Shown here piece after piece: positions 38,210-49,462 of a stretch of 64,000 nt of DNA. Positions within the stretch are counted from its first letter, which is position 1, and each line of letters starts with the position of its first letter. The translations under genes and the position numbers were made by a program. The notes beneath the pieces were generated by a model. The model saw only the letters and a program-made list of their open reading frames with translations. It made no database searches and was not told where the DNA came from. Origin of the DNA: Ashinkailepas kermadecensis (taxonomy: Eukaryota > Arthropoda > Thecostraca > Neolepadidae); contig JAOTOM010004278.1 of assembly GCA_034440615.1 (NCBI GenBank), forward strand, positions 82,501 through 146,500. Direction: 5' to 3'.

Positions 38210-38210
38210 C
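38018..38210. repeat. (TA)n microsatellite, two long runs
   Basis: Pure TA runs at about 38026-38092 and 38158-38204 separated by TATG/TATT-rich sequence. Tyr/Ile frames here are artefacts. Confidence 0.95.
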
Positions 38211-39147
38211 CATCGACGAAGTGTCATCCTGGTCGCGCCATTGCTTGGAGTGGTTTGGATAGGGTATGTCATGAATATCTCTCGTCACCTCCTGGATCCG
38301 CCATGTGGAGTCTTCTGGCTCCACCACTGCTAGTAATGCATTGGTACCGTTTGTACAGAATTCACCCCGCTGTTCCAACTTGCCGATGGCAACGTACATG
38401 ATAACGCTTTGAGAAAACCGGTCACATGTTGCCGACTTTTGCCTCCCCTCGATCCGTCCAACAGGATTAGGTGTAAAATTAGCATTTCCGTACGCAAACA
38501 GGGCAGCACGAATAACATAATTCCAAATTATAGTCGCCTGAACACCAAAACTATGGAAATATTTATATGTATATGCTGTTTCTAAGTTTTCACTGAAATA
38601 TATAGGAGTCTCCCAATATTCACTCCTGGAGCCGCCCCTGATATAATTAGGACATTAAAGTTGGCACGGGGTAGAAAAATCAAGTTAGGAAAAGTCACAG
38701 AGCTTCACGCTTCCATAACAAAGCGTCAGGAAACAACAGGCGAAAAACCACCGCGGATGGGAGGGGAGCGGAATCCGCTCACCCTCCTCCGGAATAGGGT
38801 TCATGTCTGTTGAAAGGCTCCATTTCCGCAAAAATCTGGGATTATAAAACCAAATTATGCACTGTGACTAAATTGTAAGGATACGCATCCAGACGATTTC
38901 CCAAAATGTTTTTTGGTACATTGCAATTACCACAACCTACATATCATACGCGTACGCTACCGATCAGGTTCAGTACAGTAAATAACCTCGCTGATGACAC
39001 TATGCCCGAAACTCTTATTTTGAAATGTGAAAAAGTAACAATGGACACCGATTTCCAATGCATGATCTAAAATGATGTTGCAGCGAGCATGAACGCTGAG
39101 AGTAACTTCAGGTCAACTACTGTTAATGGTCCCGTGACTTTGGAGAG

Positions 39148-39313
39148 GTTGTTGGTTATTGGTTTTACGACACGTCGACTGTTGAGTCATATAGTGTCGC
39201 CAATCTCTCACGCCGATTGGTCGCGGGCGAAGAGTAGCGACAGGTGAGACTCGAACCCACAATCTTTCGATTGTGAGACGAGCATCTTACCCCTAGACCA
39301 CTCGTCCCCTAAA
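39148..39313 (-). mobile_element. Family A SINE in duplicated block, empty site known
   Basis: Full head and tail. The paralogous site at about 50410 reads TGGAGAGGTCCTTGATT with no SINE, so this insertion followed the duplication. A clean target duplication is not visible; the right junction has an extra TAAA. Confidence 0.9.
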
Positions 39314-39392
39314 GTCCTTGATTTACATCGCCATGCTGTTCTGGTTGTCACGTACCTTAAAACACCACAAATCATCGATTTGTGATAATCGT

Positions 39393-39434
39393 TAGTTATT
39401 TGGGCTTTAGGGCGCGTCGACCTTGTCGATCATT
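39393..39434 (-). mobile_element. T element, 5'-truncated
   Basis: Flanked by ATTTGTGATAATCGT (39378-39392) and ATTTGTGATCATCGT (39435-39449). Retains the tail and GGGCGCGTCGACC but lacks the partner GCGCCC arm, i.e. the 5' end in the RNA sense. Confidence 0.8.
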
Positions 39435-39675
39435 ATTTGTGATCATCGTGTGATGCGAAATCACGATTTTGGCAGAAACGACCTGAGGTGTTCCCCATTA
39501 TGATGTCACAGTGCAGTTTGCTGAAATGGTTGATCGATTTTTCGGGCATTAGGGTGATCTGTAATGACCTAAATATCTCCATCCAAGAACTGTTGAAATG
39601 ATGCCCTGCTGGCTGTGCAAAATGGACCGTAATCCGCCGAACGATTCAGCAGCTATTCGAGAAACAAAGTGGGGA

Positions 39676-39832
39676 GTGTTACTGGCATCGGGCCCCACTG
39701 CAGTGTTACTGGCATCGGGCCCCACTGCAGTGTTACTGGCATCGGGCCCCACTGCAGTGTTACTGGCATCGGGCCCCACTGCAGTGTTACTGGCATCGGG
39801 CCCCACTGCAGTGTTACTGGCATCGGGCACCA
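39676..39832. repeat. 27-bp minisatellite, about 5.8 copies
   Basis: Units begin GTGTTACTGGCATCGGG at 39676, 39703, 39730, 39757, 39784 and 39811, nearly identical. The period is a multiple of three, which keeps frames open on both strands; a coding role is not supported. Confidence 0.95.
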
Positions 39833-40270
39833 AGGGTACAGCGCAACATAGAGCTCCGCCGTGCAGTCGCAGTAGTCGGCGTTGGTCTGTAGCTGATGCG
39901 CAAGACACACTCGAAGAGTCGGATCCAGGCGTGCAGGGTGCTCAGGCCGAGTCGCATATGTTCTCCGTTGACTGTCAACCGACGCACACGGTGAAGATCA
40001 CTTGCCGATGCACTCTTCACGTTCACATATTGCTTCAGCCACTCTTCATTAACTTTGATGAATATTTTGTAGTGCCAACTGTATTTGGCCCAATTAACTT
40101 TCAGTCGGACTATAAAGGTACTTATATCTCGGCTGCAACGGGTCGGTTCGTCTGGTTCTATACCTTGCTTCTGAAGGAAAGCCGAAATATTCTGCACTAT
40201 GGCTTGTTTCAGACCGCCACTCTGATAAACATACTCAAATGCTGCTTTTCTGGACTTTACTGATTCAACA

Positions 40271-42658
40271 GAGGGTGGGTCTGCTCTGTTGCCCTGGGTT
40301 GTTGCCGTGCCAATGCTCCGAAACCACCGAACCGAATTTCATCAAACCATCACCAATCGATACAATGAAGTCGATTTACTTGGGACTTTTGAATATGGTG
40401 ACTCACCGTTACGTAAAACTATTAAATTACCCCTTAAATAGGGAGCGGCCATTTTGAAAATGTTGCGATGGCCACGCTCCTAAACGGCTGGAGTGAAATT
40501 CACGAAACCTTCACGAATCGATGCAGCATAGTCTATTTATTTGGGACTGTAAAATAGGTGACCTTGACCTTAACCTAAGGTCGCAAAAAAGTACATCTGT
40601 ATTTTCACTTGTTGCGGTGCCCATGCTCCTAAACTACAGAACCGAATTTCATGAAACCTTCACCAATCGACGTGACATGGTCGATATACTTGGGGCTTTT
40701 GAATATGGTGACCTTGGCTTCAGGTCAAGGTCACCAAAAAAGCAAAACCATTTTAAATACTTTTTTACCACGCCCATACTCCGAAACTACTGAATACAAT
40801 TTCATGAAACCATCGCAAATCGACGTGACGTGGTCGATATACGTGGAGCTTTGAATATGGTGACCTTGGCTTTAGGTCAAGGTCACCCAAATTCACAAAA
40901 TCGTTTTGAGGCTATTTGCCACGCCCATACTCAGAAAGTACTGAAACGAATTTGATGAAACATTCACCAATCGACGTGGAATGGCCGATATACTCCGGAC
41001 GTTTAAATATGGTGACCTTGGCTTTAGGTCAAGGTCATACAAAATGCATAAAACTCCTTTTTTAAGGGTTGTTACGCCGCCCATGCTCCGAAAGTACTGA
41101 ACCGAATTTCATGAAACTTTCAGCAATCGACGTGACATGGTCGATATACTTGATATACATATACAATATATACAATATATTGTATATTGTCGATATATAT
41201 TGTATATTGTCGATGTCGATATAATATATTGTCGATATACAACTCTTTTCAAGGGTTGTTGCGCCGCCCATGCTCAGAAAGTACTGATCCAAATTTCATG
41301 AAACCTTCACCAATCGACGTGACGTTGTCTATATACTTGGTGGAGGGTCGATATACTTGGATTGGTGAAGGTTCATGACATTCTGGTCAGTACTTTCGGA
41401 GCATGGGCGCCGCAACAACCTTTAAAATGGGTTTTAAGTATTTTTGGTGACCTTGACCTAAGGTCAAGGTCACCACATTGAAAGGTCCCAAATATATCGA
41501 CCACGTAACGTCGATTGGTGAATGTTTCATGAAATTCGGTTCAGTGTTTTCGGAGCATGGGCGGCGCAACGGCCCTTAAAAAGAGTTTTATGCATTTTTG
41601 GTGACCATGACCTGAGTGCAAGGTCACCATATTGAAAAGCTCCAAGTATATCAACAACGTCACGTCGATTGGTGAAGGTTTCGTGAAATTCGGTTCGGTA
41701 TTTTCGGAGCATGGGCGCCGCAACAACCCATAAAATAAGTCAAGCATTTTTGTGACCTTGACCTAAGGCAAAGGTCATCATATTGAAAAGTCGCAAGTAT
41801 ATCGACCACGTCACGTCGATTGGTGAAGGTTTCACGAAATTCGGTTCAGTACTTTTTGAGCATGGGCGGCGCAACAACCTTTAAAAAGAGTTTCATGCAT
41901 TTTGTATGACCTTGACCTAAAGCCAAGGTAACCATATTTAAACGTCCCGAGTATATCGGCCATTCTACGTCGATTGGTGAATGTTTCATCAAATTCGGTT
42001 CAGTACTTTCTGGGTATGGGCGTGGCAAATAGCCATATTTTTGGGGGTGAATTTTGGTGACCTTGACCTAAAGCCAAGGTCACCATATTCAAGGCCGCGC
42101 GTATATCGACCACGTCACGTCGATTGGCGAAGTCTTCATGAAATTGTGTTCAGTAGTTTCGGAGTATGGGAGTGGTAAAGTCCTAAAAATGGTTTTGTGC
42201 TTTTTGGTGACCTTGACCTAAAGCCACCATATTCAAAAGTCGCAAGTATATCGACCATGTCACGTCGATTGGTGAAGGTTTCATGAAATTCGATCCAGTA
42301 CCTTAGGAGAATGGGCACCGCAACAATTTAAAATAGATGTACTTATTTTGCGACCTTAGGTCAAGGTCAAGGTCACCGTATTGTAGTCCTAAGTAAATCG
42401 ACTATGCTGCATCGATTGAAGGTTTCATGCATTTCAGACCAGCCGTTTAGGAGCATGGGCACCGCAACATTTTCAAAATGACCGCGCCAAATTTAAGGGG
42501 TAATTTAATAGCTTTACGTAACGGTGAGAGTCACCATATTCAAAAGTCCATAGTAAATCGAACTCATTGTATCGATTGGTGAAGGTTTGATGAAATTCGG
42601 TTCGGCAGTTTCGGAGCATGGGCACGGCAACAACCCAGGGCAACAGAGTATACCCACC
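40271..42658. mobile_element. Foldback-like 2.4-kb palindrome of tandem sub-repeats
   Basis: The left half (to about 41375) holds tandem units of very roughly 200 bp with ACCGAATTTCATGAAACC, TTCACCAATCGACGTGAC and GGTGACCTTGGCTT. The right half holds the same units reversed (GTCGATTGGTGAAGGTTTC, GGTGACCTTGACCTAAAG). The outermost units also mirror each other down to CTCTGTTGCCCTGGG at the edges. Flanked by ATTCAACA on both sides (40263-40270 and 42659-42666), an 8-bp candidate duplication as made by hAT-type transposases. No protein frame. Confidence 0.8.
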
Positions 42659-42673
42659 ATTCAACATAGTGGA

Positions 42674-42955
42674 GACCGGGTCTAGTTTACACACAAAACG
42701 GTCCATACAACACTTTCTAAAAAAGTATGAAGCCGGTTGTAATGGTTACCACACATGTTGCAACTGGCACCCTCTTCTCTCGGCAAAAACAAGCGCAAGT
42801 CCTTTCGTCCCGCGGCTGCCGAATGGTGACGATGTGGCACCTATTTTTAGCGAAAATAAAATTTAGGCTTGGCGTAGGTGTAGCTATCCCCTCACTGCCA
42901 TTCCGTAGTGAAGTTATTTTGAGTTTCGCTAAAATTGTATCAACTAGACCCGGTC
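42674..42955. mobile_element. Small inverted-repeat element (MITE-like)
   Basis: GACCGGGTCTAGTT at 42674 is inverted at 42942-42955 (AACTAGACCCGGTC), 282 bp in all. An internal frame has no recognised domain. The target duplication is unclear. Confidence 0.5.
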
Positions 42956-43450
42956 CCCCCCCTATCGTCATAAATCAATATTTCGAACATAAAACTGAAA
43001 TAACTAATAAGGATGGTTAGGGTTATATACGAATGATGCCTGAATGTTGCAATCATGATATAAATCATTATTCGACAGATTAATACACTTAATGAAGGCT
43101 TGGTATGCCCTAACTATATATACAATTAATATTTATCAACCAATATTGATGGCGCTGTTCAGAACCTCAATCTAGTTTCAATCAGTTTATTCCTTTTAGA
43201 GTAAAAATCCGCAGCAGCATACAATCGAGACTTGTAGCAAAAGTATGTATCTGCTGCATAACATAACAATCAGCGTGTAGGTCGGTTAATATTTTTAAAA
43301 CGCTGGCCGTAACGATCGCACGATGGGTCCGTAATACCGACCGTAACGACAGCACGCACGGTCTGTACCAGCGTAGTAGCGAGCGTACGTATGAACGGTC
43401 TCTACCCACCGTTCGGCAGTGGAACGTGCATACTTTCTGTACGTACGGGC
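42956..43450. other. Unassigned
   Basis: No feature recognised. Confidence 0.3.
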
Positions 43451-43454
43451 GGTG

Positions 43455-43565
43455 CCGGCTGGGGTGGAGTGGAGGCCGATTGTGACCTCATGTGACCCTG
43501 AAGACATTGACCTGGGGTCATGAAATGTATACTGCAGCGAGTTCACTACAGCTGTAATTCTTCCA
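43455..43565 (-). mobile_element. Fragment related to the TTAA element interior
   Basis: GTGACCTCATGTGACCCTGA, then GACATTGACCTGGGGTCATG and GAGTTCACTACAG, parallels the interior of the copies at 21.5, 27.6 and 58.6 kb. No ends seen. Confidence 0.45.
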
Positions 43566-43949
43566 AAGTTTGTGCTTCTAGTTTCAGTTCTTAGGTTCCC
43601 GAACTCCCCCCCCTCGTTGAACGTTATGTGAGAGGCATGTTGACCGGGTATCTTCTGCACTTCCTACGGTAGCGTAGCTTGCACTCGAAATGTAACGGAA
43701 TGTGGTGCGTACAGAACCGGGCTGTTGAAATAAACAACTTGAACTGGATATGGATGCAATGTTTCCTTCCAGACAAAGTTCCACGATGACAATTCCAAAT
43801 GGTCCAATTGGACATTCATTGCATGAGTGGGCTTTAATTAAGTATTTCCCTCTTTACTTTCATGGGCAAATATTATTACATCAAGCAACTCATATGATAG
43901 TGTGAAGTAATAAGTGCAACATTAACCAACGGACCTGACCGCTAACGAT

Positions 43950-44035
43950 TGTGTGATCGGGTTAAAAACGGCGACGAGATTCGAACCTACGCACGGAAAG
44001 CGGACGCCTTAACGAACTGCGCCAATCGTCGATAT
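43950..44035 (-). repeat. tRNA-like sequence, possible SINE head
   Basis: In the minus sense GACGATTGGCGCAGTTCGTT and TAGGTTCGAATCTCGTCGCC look like boxes A and B. A clean acceptor stem and tail were not found, so a functional tRNA is unlikely. Confidence 0.5.
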
Positions 44036-44039
44036 CGCG

Positions 44040-45150
44040 CGGGTCGAGTACGCGATGTAGAGCATGCTGACTGAGGAGATGTTTATTTTCTCGACGATCT
44101 CCGATGAAGTGTCGCATGTTCTTTACACACCACCTTTTTAAAATCCATAACATGTTCATCGTTATATATCATCCGCATCGTTTATTATTTTCCAACACTA
44201 GATTATCTACAGAAAGTTGCTGGACTGGTCAAATTGTTCATTTGTACCCATAATCTACTCCTCATGATCTGAGCAATTCAATGATATGACAAATTATTGG
44301 CTTCGAGCCTTGGAGGAAGAATGAAAATACTTGGAACCTGAAAATATAATTGCGGGTTTGCAACTACACAGATAGACACGCCATAATAGTATGACTTAGT
44401 TAGTATGAATAGGGCGTTATTTATAAACACGGATGCTGGTATATCGAAGATACAGCACTGTTTTCGAACGCTGGGAACATTTTGCAGACGATCTACGGTA
44501 AAACTGTCAAGTCCTGACAACCTTCGAAATTCGAGTAAGTGTCACCCTTTAAGCCATTCTGGCCCATTGTGCATGCCATGGGCATTGTTCATCAAGAATG
44601 GGTTCAAAACTAATCATTTTCCATACGGGATGTTGACGTTCTGTAGTCCCTGAGGTGAAAGGCATGGACCAAGAAATGGTCTTGGAGTTGGTTAACATAG
44701 TGTAAAAATAACGTTCAAAAGAAGAAGACAAATGTGACATAACCTAACCTCACCTAACATCCCATACAAGAAAAAAACAATTCTTTAAAAGGGGAAAATT
44801 TTCAAACCGTATTTTATCCCTAAAATTGTCAGATGAAAAAACCTAACATAACATAACCTAGTCTGGCCTGATCTGTTTTTGAGGGACATTTTTTAATGTT
44901 ACAAAAACAAATCTGATTGTCCCCCAAATTTCACACAACTGTAATGTATGTTCCTTGAATGTAAAAAACAAGACTTTGTATTTCTTTGTCTCAGTAAAAT
45001 GCATGCACCCAATGCTTCTCAGACATTATATACTTGCATGAACTCACGGATCATACACTCCAAATCCAAGAACGATAATTGAAAATCCAACACTGCACTG
45101 GGGCCCTTTTCAGTTATTTAAAGCAGTTTTCACCATACAATTATATTTGG
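44040..45150. other. Unassigned; CCTAA-rich patches
   Basis: CATAACCTAACCTCACCTAA near 44740 and a similar run near 44842 resemble interstitial CCTAA repeats. No exon seen. Confidence 0.4.
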
Positions 45151-45159
45151 TGTATTGAA

Positions 45160-46020
45160 TCGGTCTCACGTTCAGGTATCTTACCAGGTCGCGTCGCCCC
45201 GACGAGGCGAGAATCCCTAACGGAAGGGCTAGCCGAGGCAGTGTCTAAATCGGGCCTCACCGAGGAGGTCCGGGACTGGGAGGGGGAAGACGGGAACGAC
45301 GAATCGTCAAGACCGTTTAAGAAGAAATCATGGAAGTGTTTTGTTTCGGTCCTTCGCAATGTTCCATCACGAGGGGCCCCACGGGGACGCCTGCTGCCGT
45401 AACAACAGGACGCCAAAAGTCCACGAAGCTATACGGGGCAGGCGGCGCCTTTGTGCGGCCGGGAGAGAGGCTCACCACCCCGACCGCACGTCAACGCCGC
45501 CCACCCCTTAACCCCGGCCGGTCGGCCAGGCAGGCGCCGGGAACAAACCCAGGCCCCTAGCCCGAGGCGACTTGTAACTTGTCCCGTTTGGGGCCCTATG
45601 GGCCCGCCCGCCCTTCCTGGATATCTGGGCCAAAGAGGTGTGTTGGTCCCTCGCAAAAACTAGCACCGTGCGACGGGGGGCCTCAACCTACATGGCTTCG
45701 TCAACCCCGTCGGGCCGAGAAGGCGCGACTAGCCCGACGAAACTGAGGGGACTGGTAGACAGACCAGGGGAAGCTGGCCTACCTGCTCATGGCAGGGTAC
45801 GGGTTGTTGTTGCATGGCTGGATGGACATACAGAGGGACGTCGGCATGGGATGGATACTGGGAATGGAAGACAGGGATGGACGATAGAGACTGCGTGAGC
45901 CCCGGAAACACCTCCGTGCTTCCACGCCCCTTATCGGGGCGGCTGTGGTAACCCGAGGGAGCGCCATCTCCCTAGCCAGCCGAGTAACGACGCTGACCCC
46001 ACTGCGGAAGGAGGGGGGGG
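45160..46020. other. GC-rich block around the 45783-45890 exon
   Basis: CpG-rich, long open frames on both strands with charged or Pro/Arg-rich peptides and no domain. Only the splice-bounded exon on the minus strand is convincing. Confidence 0.35.
45783..45890 (-). CDS. Exon of a P/Q-rich protein (minus-strand gene)
   Basis: The minus strand shows an acceptor (ggctcacgcag) directly before TCT at 45890 and a donor GAGCAG|GTAGGC with GT at 45782-45781. The 108-nt exon has 36 codons and is phase 0 at both ends. It encodes Ser/Pro/Tyr/His-rich sequence with the segments HSQYPSHADVPLYVHP and AMQQQPVP. Phase and composition fit the exons at 47904-48101 (upstream) and 719-1010 (downstream). It lies in a GC-rich block with no other convincing coding signal. 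No domain is recognised. The alternative is a chance open segment, but two well-placed splice signals in a matching phase make an exon more likely. Confidence 0.5.
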
Positions 46021-46024
46021 GGGG

Positions 46025-46770
46025 GGATCGCCATGTCCATGGGTGTACTTTTTCAACTAAAAATCCTGGTAGATACACATCAATGTTTGGTTGTGACACG
46101 AAGGAAAGCTTTTCAGGAGTTGGAAGGGACAAAATCACCACAAAATACTGTTGAGTGGTTCCGCAAGTTCCTGAAGCACTTTGTGTGGGCACACATTTGA
46201 CTTGTGGGTGGATGTGCACCCACAGAGACATGAAGTTAGACCCGTGGCCATGCCTCCCCAACATTTTTGGAGCTTTCACCAATGAATGGGCGTTGTATGG
46301 AAAGAATCTACTTAAAATAACTTCATCGTACACTTCTATACCAAGTAACAGAATACCAAAATAGTAATTGGAGTGCTCAAAAATGAAATGTGAAGCTATG
46401 CCGAAATCATCATCGCTTCAGGGTTTCCGGACCTTGAAATGATTGCATTGTATCAATGCACAAATGGATATATTTCAAAGGGTAGCTTGCTGCCTCACAC
46501 AAGCAGGGTTGGATTTGTTTTGGAATCCTGAATTTGGAGATAATATTTGTGGACATTGAAAGTAGGAGGTGATAACTTCTGTCCGTGTTTCTGACATCAA
46601 GAGCTCATTTTGTACTTTGCAGTCAGCTTTGGGCATGTTTATCAAGCAGTAATGAGCACTTTCAAACAACTCAATTCGTCTTCTGGCAAAAAGAAGTGCA
46701 CAATTTTCTAGAGAGGATAATAATCTGGATGACAAACTTCCAGGACAAAACCATTTTTCCTACCATGCAC
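46025..46770. other. Unassigned
   Basis: No feature recognised. Confidence 0.3.
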
Positions 46771-46785
46771 ACAAGTCATTCGGTG

Positions 46786-46895
46786 TTTATTGTTTGTTTA
46801 TTGGGTGGTTTAAGACGGACTTTACGCACGATCACAGCTAATGTCGCCGCCCACACTGTTTGCCGGTGGGCCACGGGATTGGAAGTGTCCGAGCG
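46786..46895 (-). mobile_element. Family D SINE, 5'-truncated
   Basis: Flanked by AAGTCATTCGGTG (46773-46785) and AAGTCATTCGGCG (46896-46908). Matches the tail half of 35631-35815 (GCACGATCACAGCTAATGTC, GCCGCCCACACTGTTT) and lacks the tRNA head. The 5' truncation indicates target-primed reverse transcription. Confidence 0.85.
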
Positions 46896-46909
46896 AAGTC
46901 ATTCGGCGT

Positions 46910-47720
46910 GAGGCCTCAGACTAGTCTTTGCAATATTAGCGGCTGCCGGACTGCACAAAACAATATCGCTCCACTACACACACAGCCCCTAAGTCATATT
47001 TCCATCAGAATATTGGCTTTGGCATGCTCAGGCGGTGAAATGGCCAGTGCAAATACTTCGGACCATTACGCACGAACCATCAATTATTAGAATGCTTAGT
47101 CAATAAAAATGAATGCACCTTAGAGCTTCCACGATACCTACCTGTCACTGAAATATCGCGTCGGTACCTTTAATTCTACAGATCTTAAGATATTAATCAC
47201 CCTACCAAGGCCTTCCTTGACCTCTACAGCACATTAGAAACAGACCCTGCGCGTAGTTAAGATTAATTACGCGCAGTTAACTACGCACAACACATTTAAC
47301 AGAGGTACTGCACGCGCGAAAATTAATGATGCTGAGGATTAAATAGAGCAAGATATTTTTTTCCCCGTTTTTATTTTCAATATGTAATGCATAAATAAAG
47401 GAGCAGGGCGGACATGGCGGGGTGGGGGTGAGTGTCTCCCGCCTTTCGGATATCGCAACAATTTACGCAACTCTTCAAACAGCGTGCCTAATGCAGCTGA
47501 TTGACGCGCCTTGACCACATTATTTTCCGGGAACTTTAATCATTGCGCCTTGTGCAAAGAATGTGTTAGATTATTTACATCCTCTCACACGCAAAACTGT
47601 TGAAACATAAGCATCTGTGTACACATTGGTATTAAAAATGGCAAGTTCATGGCCATTATTATTCAAGAGGAGGGGAAGTCAAGCTTAGCAAGTGCGTGAC
47701 CCATATTTACGTGACGAACC
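46910..47720. other. Unassigned; small palindrome
   Basis: TGCGCGTAGTTAA and TTAACTACGCA face each other at about 47249-47288. Nothing else recognised. Confidence 0.35.
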
Positions 47721-47880
47721 TTGGTTTCTTTTACGACGCATTCGATTGCTAGACCATATAGCGTCGCCATCGTCTCAAGCCGATTGGCCGAGAGGGGAAT
47801 CGGTAATCCTGATGGTTGTGGAATTCGAACTCACGACCTCGTGATTAAAAGTTCCAATGCCATACCGACTGAGCACTCAA
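47721..47880 (-). mobile_element. Family B SINE, decayed
   Basis: Plus strand TTCTTTTACGACGCATTCGA, ATATAGCGTCGCC, box B remnant GTGGAATTCGAACTC and ACTGAGC at the head end. The head lacks its first bases. It sits in the intron immediately after the polyQ exon. Confidence 0.8.
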
Positions 47881-47903
47881 ATAACTGGAGCGGGGCGACT
47901 TAC

Positions 47904-48101
47904 CGTACTCGTGGAATTGGCAGCCCGACCAGGCAGCGTCTGCTGCTGCTGTTGTTCCTGCTGTTGCTGTTGCTGTTGTTGTTGCTGCTGCAGCTGCAGT
48001 TGAGACTGCTGTGACGACTGCGGCTGCTGCTGCGGCCGCACCGGATAGTTGGACGAAGGGGCGCGCTGTGGCTGCCATGGTCCGCCAGGGCCAGAGTCCG
48101 C
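47904..48101 (-). CDS. Exon with polyglutamine tract (minus-strand gene)
   Basis: Exactly 66 codons, phase 0 at both ends. The acceptor is gtggtgtggcag before GCG at 48101; the donor is ACG|GTAAGT with GT at 47903-47902. The peptide begins ADSGPGGPWQPQRAPSSNYP, continues VRPQQQPQ, and contains a long glutamine tract broken by a Glu, coded by mixed CAG and CAA so not a pure CAG microsatellite. It ends LPGRAANSTST. Such tracts are common in transcriptional coactivators and RNA-binding proteins; no folded domain is visible. A family-B SINE (about 47721-47880) sits in the intron only about 20 bp past the donor. Confidence 0.65.
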
Positions 48102-48109
48102 CTGCCACA

Positions 48110-49160
48110 CCACGTCTGACAGTCTCACACACCCGAACAGTCAGCACTAGCATTGTTCAAGCAATCAAAGGCCGAGCTGATATAGGCCAGATACCAACAG
48201 TGGGACAAAACTGCAGATTTGGACAGGAAATTCCACTAAAAAAAAACACAAAAACTCCACCCTCACATTACACCTATTGGCACAACAGCAATCATTCAGC
48301 TTTGGCTGGAGATCCCAGGTGAGTCGGGGGTATATGATCCCGTGGTCTGGTATCCTGCTGACGATAATTACTCATTTTCCCTATTCAACATGAAAATGTC
48401 TTGAAAATAAGGACTTGAACCCTCCTGGCTTCGTGAAAGATCTCTAGCCCTGCATTCGGTAGACAACATGAAGAGAGGCCTTCAGTTTAACAACTAAGAA
48501 TGACCGCGCATCACACTGATTAGGACAAACATGACCTGCAAACACAATTTATTCAAACTCGACCATTTCTCAATCAACTTTAGAACCATGTTATACTTCA
48601 ACACCGTGTCCCAAAATGAGCTTGGACACTACAACCGACGCCAGCGTACATTCTGCCACCTTCGGCAGTGTGGGACGGGGATTATGGCGACCTCAAAGCA
48701 TTTCTTAATAAAACCGAGTGCTATTGAAACGAAGCACACATGAGGGTCTTGCAATACGCACGGTCTCTGAATTGCTACCCATATTTTATACCTTCGGTCA
48801 TTAGTTGACCATTAGCCCTATTGCGGTGGAGCTTGTTTAGTACTGAGTCTGTAGAGGGGGTGGGGGTGGGGGTGGGGGGTGGGGTTGGGGGGTTGGGGCT
48901 GATTCCACCCCTGATATCTCGGAATCTATTACTCCGATTTCAGAACTGAGCAGATCAAACGAATTCTACTGGTCTAATTAGGCCTCTGAATGTCAAAATG
49001 TTTCCAATTGAGCGGCCAGGTGGGAAAAATGGTGGGAAATTGATCGAAACCGTCTGCGACTGTGATTGTATTTTACATCCGTAAAATTATGCATAAATGG
49101 GCATAACTAATTCGTAATTATCCAAAGCACCATTTGATATCAATACATGCACATGCAGGG
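48110..49160. other. Intronic, with a G-quadruplex-prone run
   Basis: 48855-48898 is (GGGGGT)n-like with well over four G-runs on the plus strand. No exon recognised. Confidence 0.5.
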
Positions 49161-49166
49161 AAGCCA

Positions 49167-49462
49167 ATGGCGTAGCCAGAAGCCTAGGAAGGGGTGGACA
49201 TCATTTGCTCTTTGTGGCTGGTCATTCTTCGTAGCCAGTACCACAAATAATTGTGATGATATTTTTGCATACCAATATTTCCGTGAGGTTCTTGACCAGA
49301 GGCGTCACAAAGAAATTATACCAGCGAGGATACCGAGAGGCCTGAATGGGAAGACTACTACGATCATTGGCTATTGGGAAAATCTCCTGGCCTTGCCATT
49401 GCGTCGATTTATTATAATCGTTTGTCCTGAATCCACTACTCTCCCCCTCCCCCTTGATCCGC
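49167..49462. mobile_element. Possible hAT-like end
   Basis: CAATGGCGTAGCCAGAAGCC resembles hAT terminal sequences. No matching 8-bp duplication was found with the CGCCCCTG end near 49907. Confidence 0.3.

Larger units (their letters stand above)
38210..39585. repeat. Duplicated block, copy 1
   Basis: Closely matches 49463-50688 in the same orientation, from CATCGAC(G/A)AAGTGTCATCC to GTGATCTGTAATGACCTAAA. Both copies carry the same truncated T element; only this one carries a SINE (39148-39313). A minus frame with [20 protein letters not shown] is open in both. Either a transposon or a segmental duplication; near 38639 the sequence TCCTGGAGCCGCCCCTG resembles a hAT end. Confidence 0.85.

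Noticed and set aside
37845..38399. Long frames with Tyr-Ile repeats
   Set aside because: Translation of (TA)n microsatellite.
39598..40263. 221-codon open frame with VLLASGPTA repeats
   Set aside because: The 27-bp minisatellite keeps frames open in both strands; the rest has no recognisable protein.
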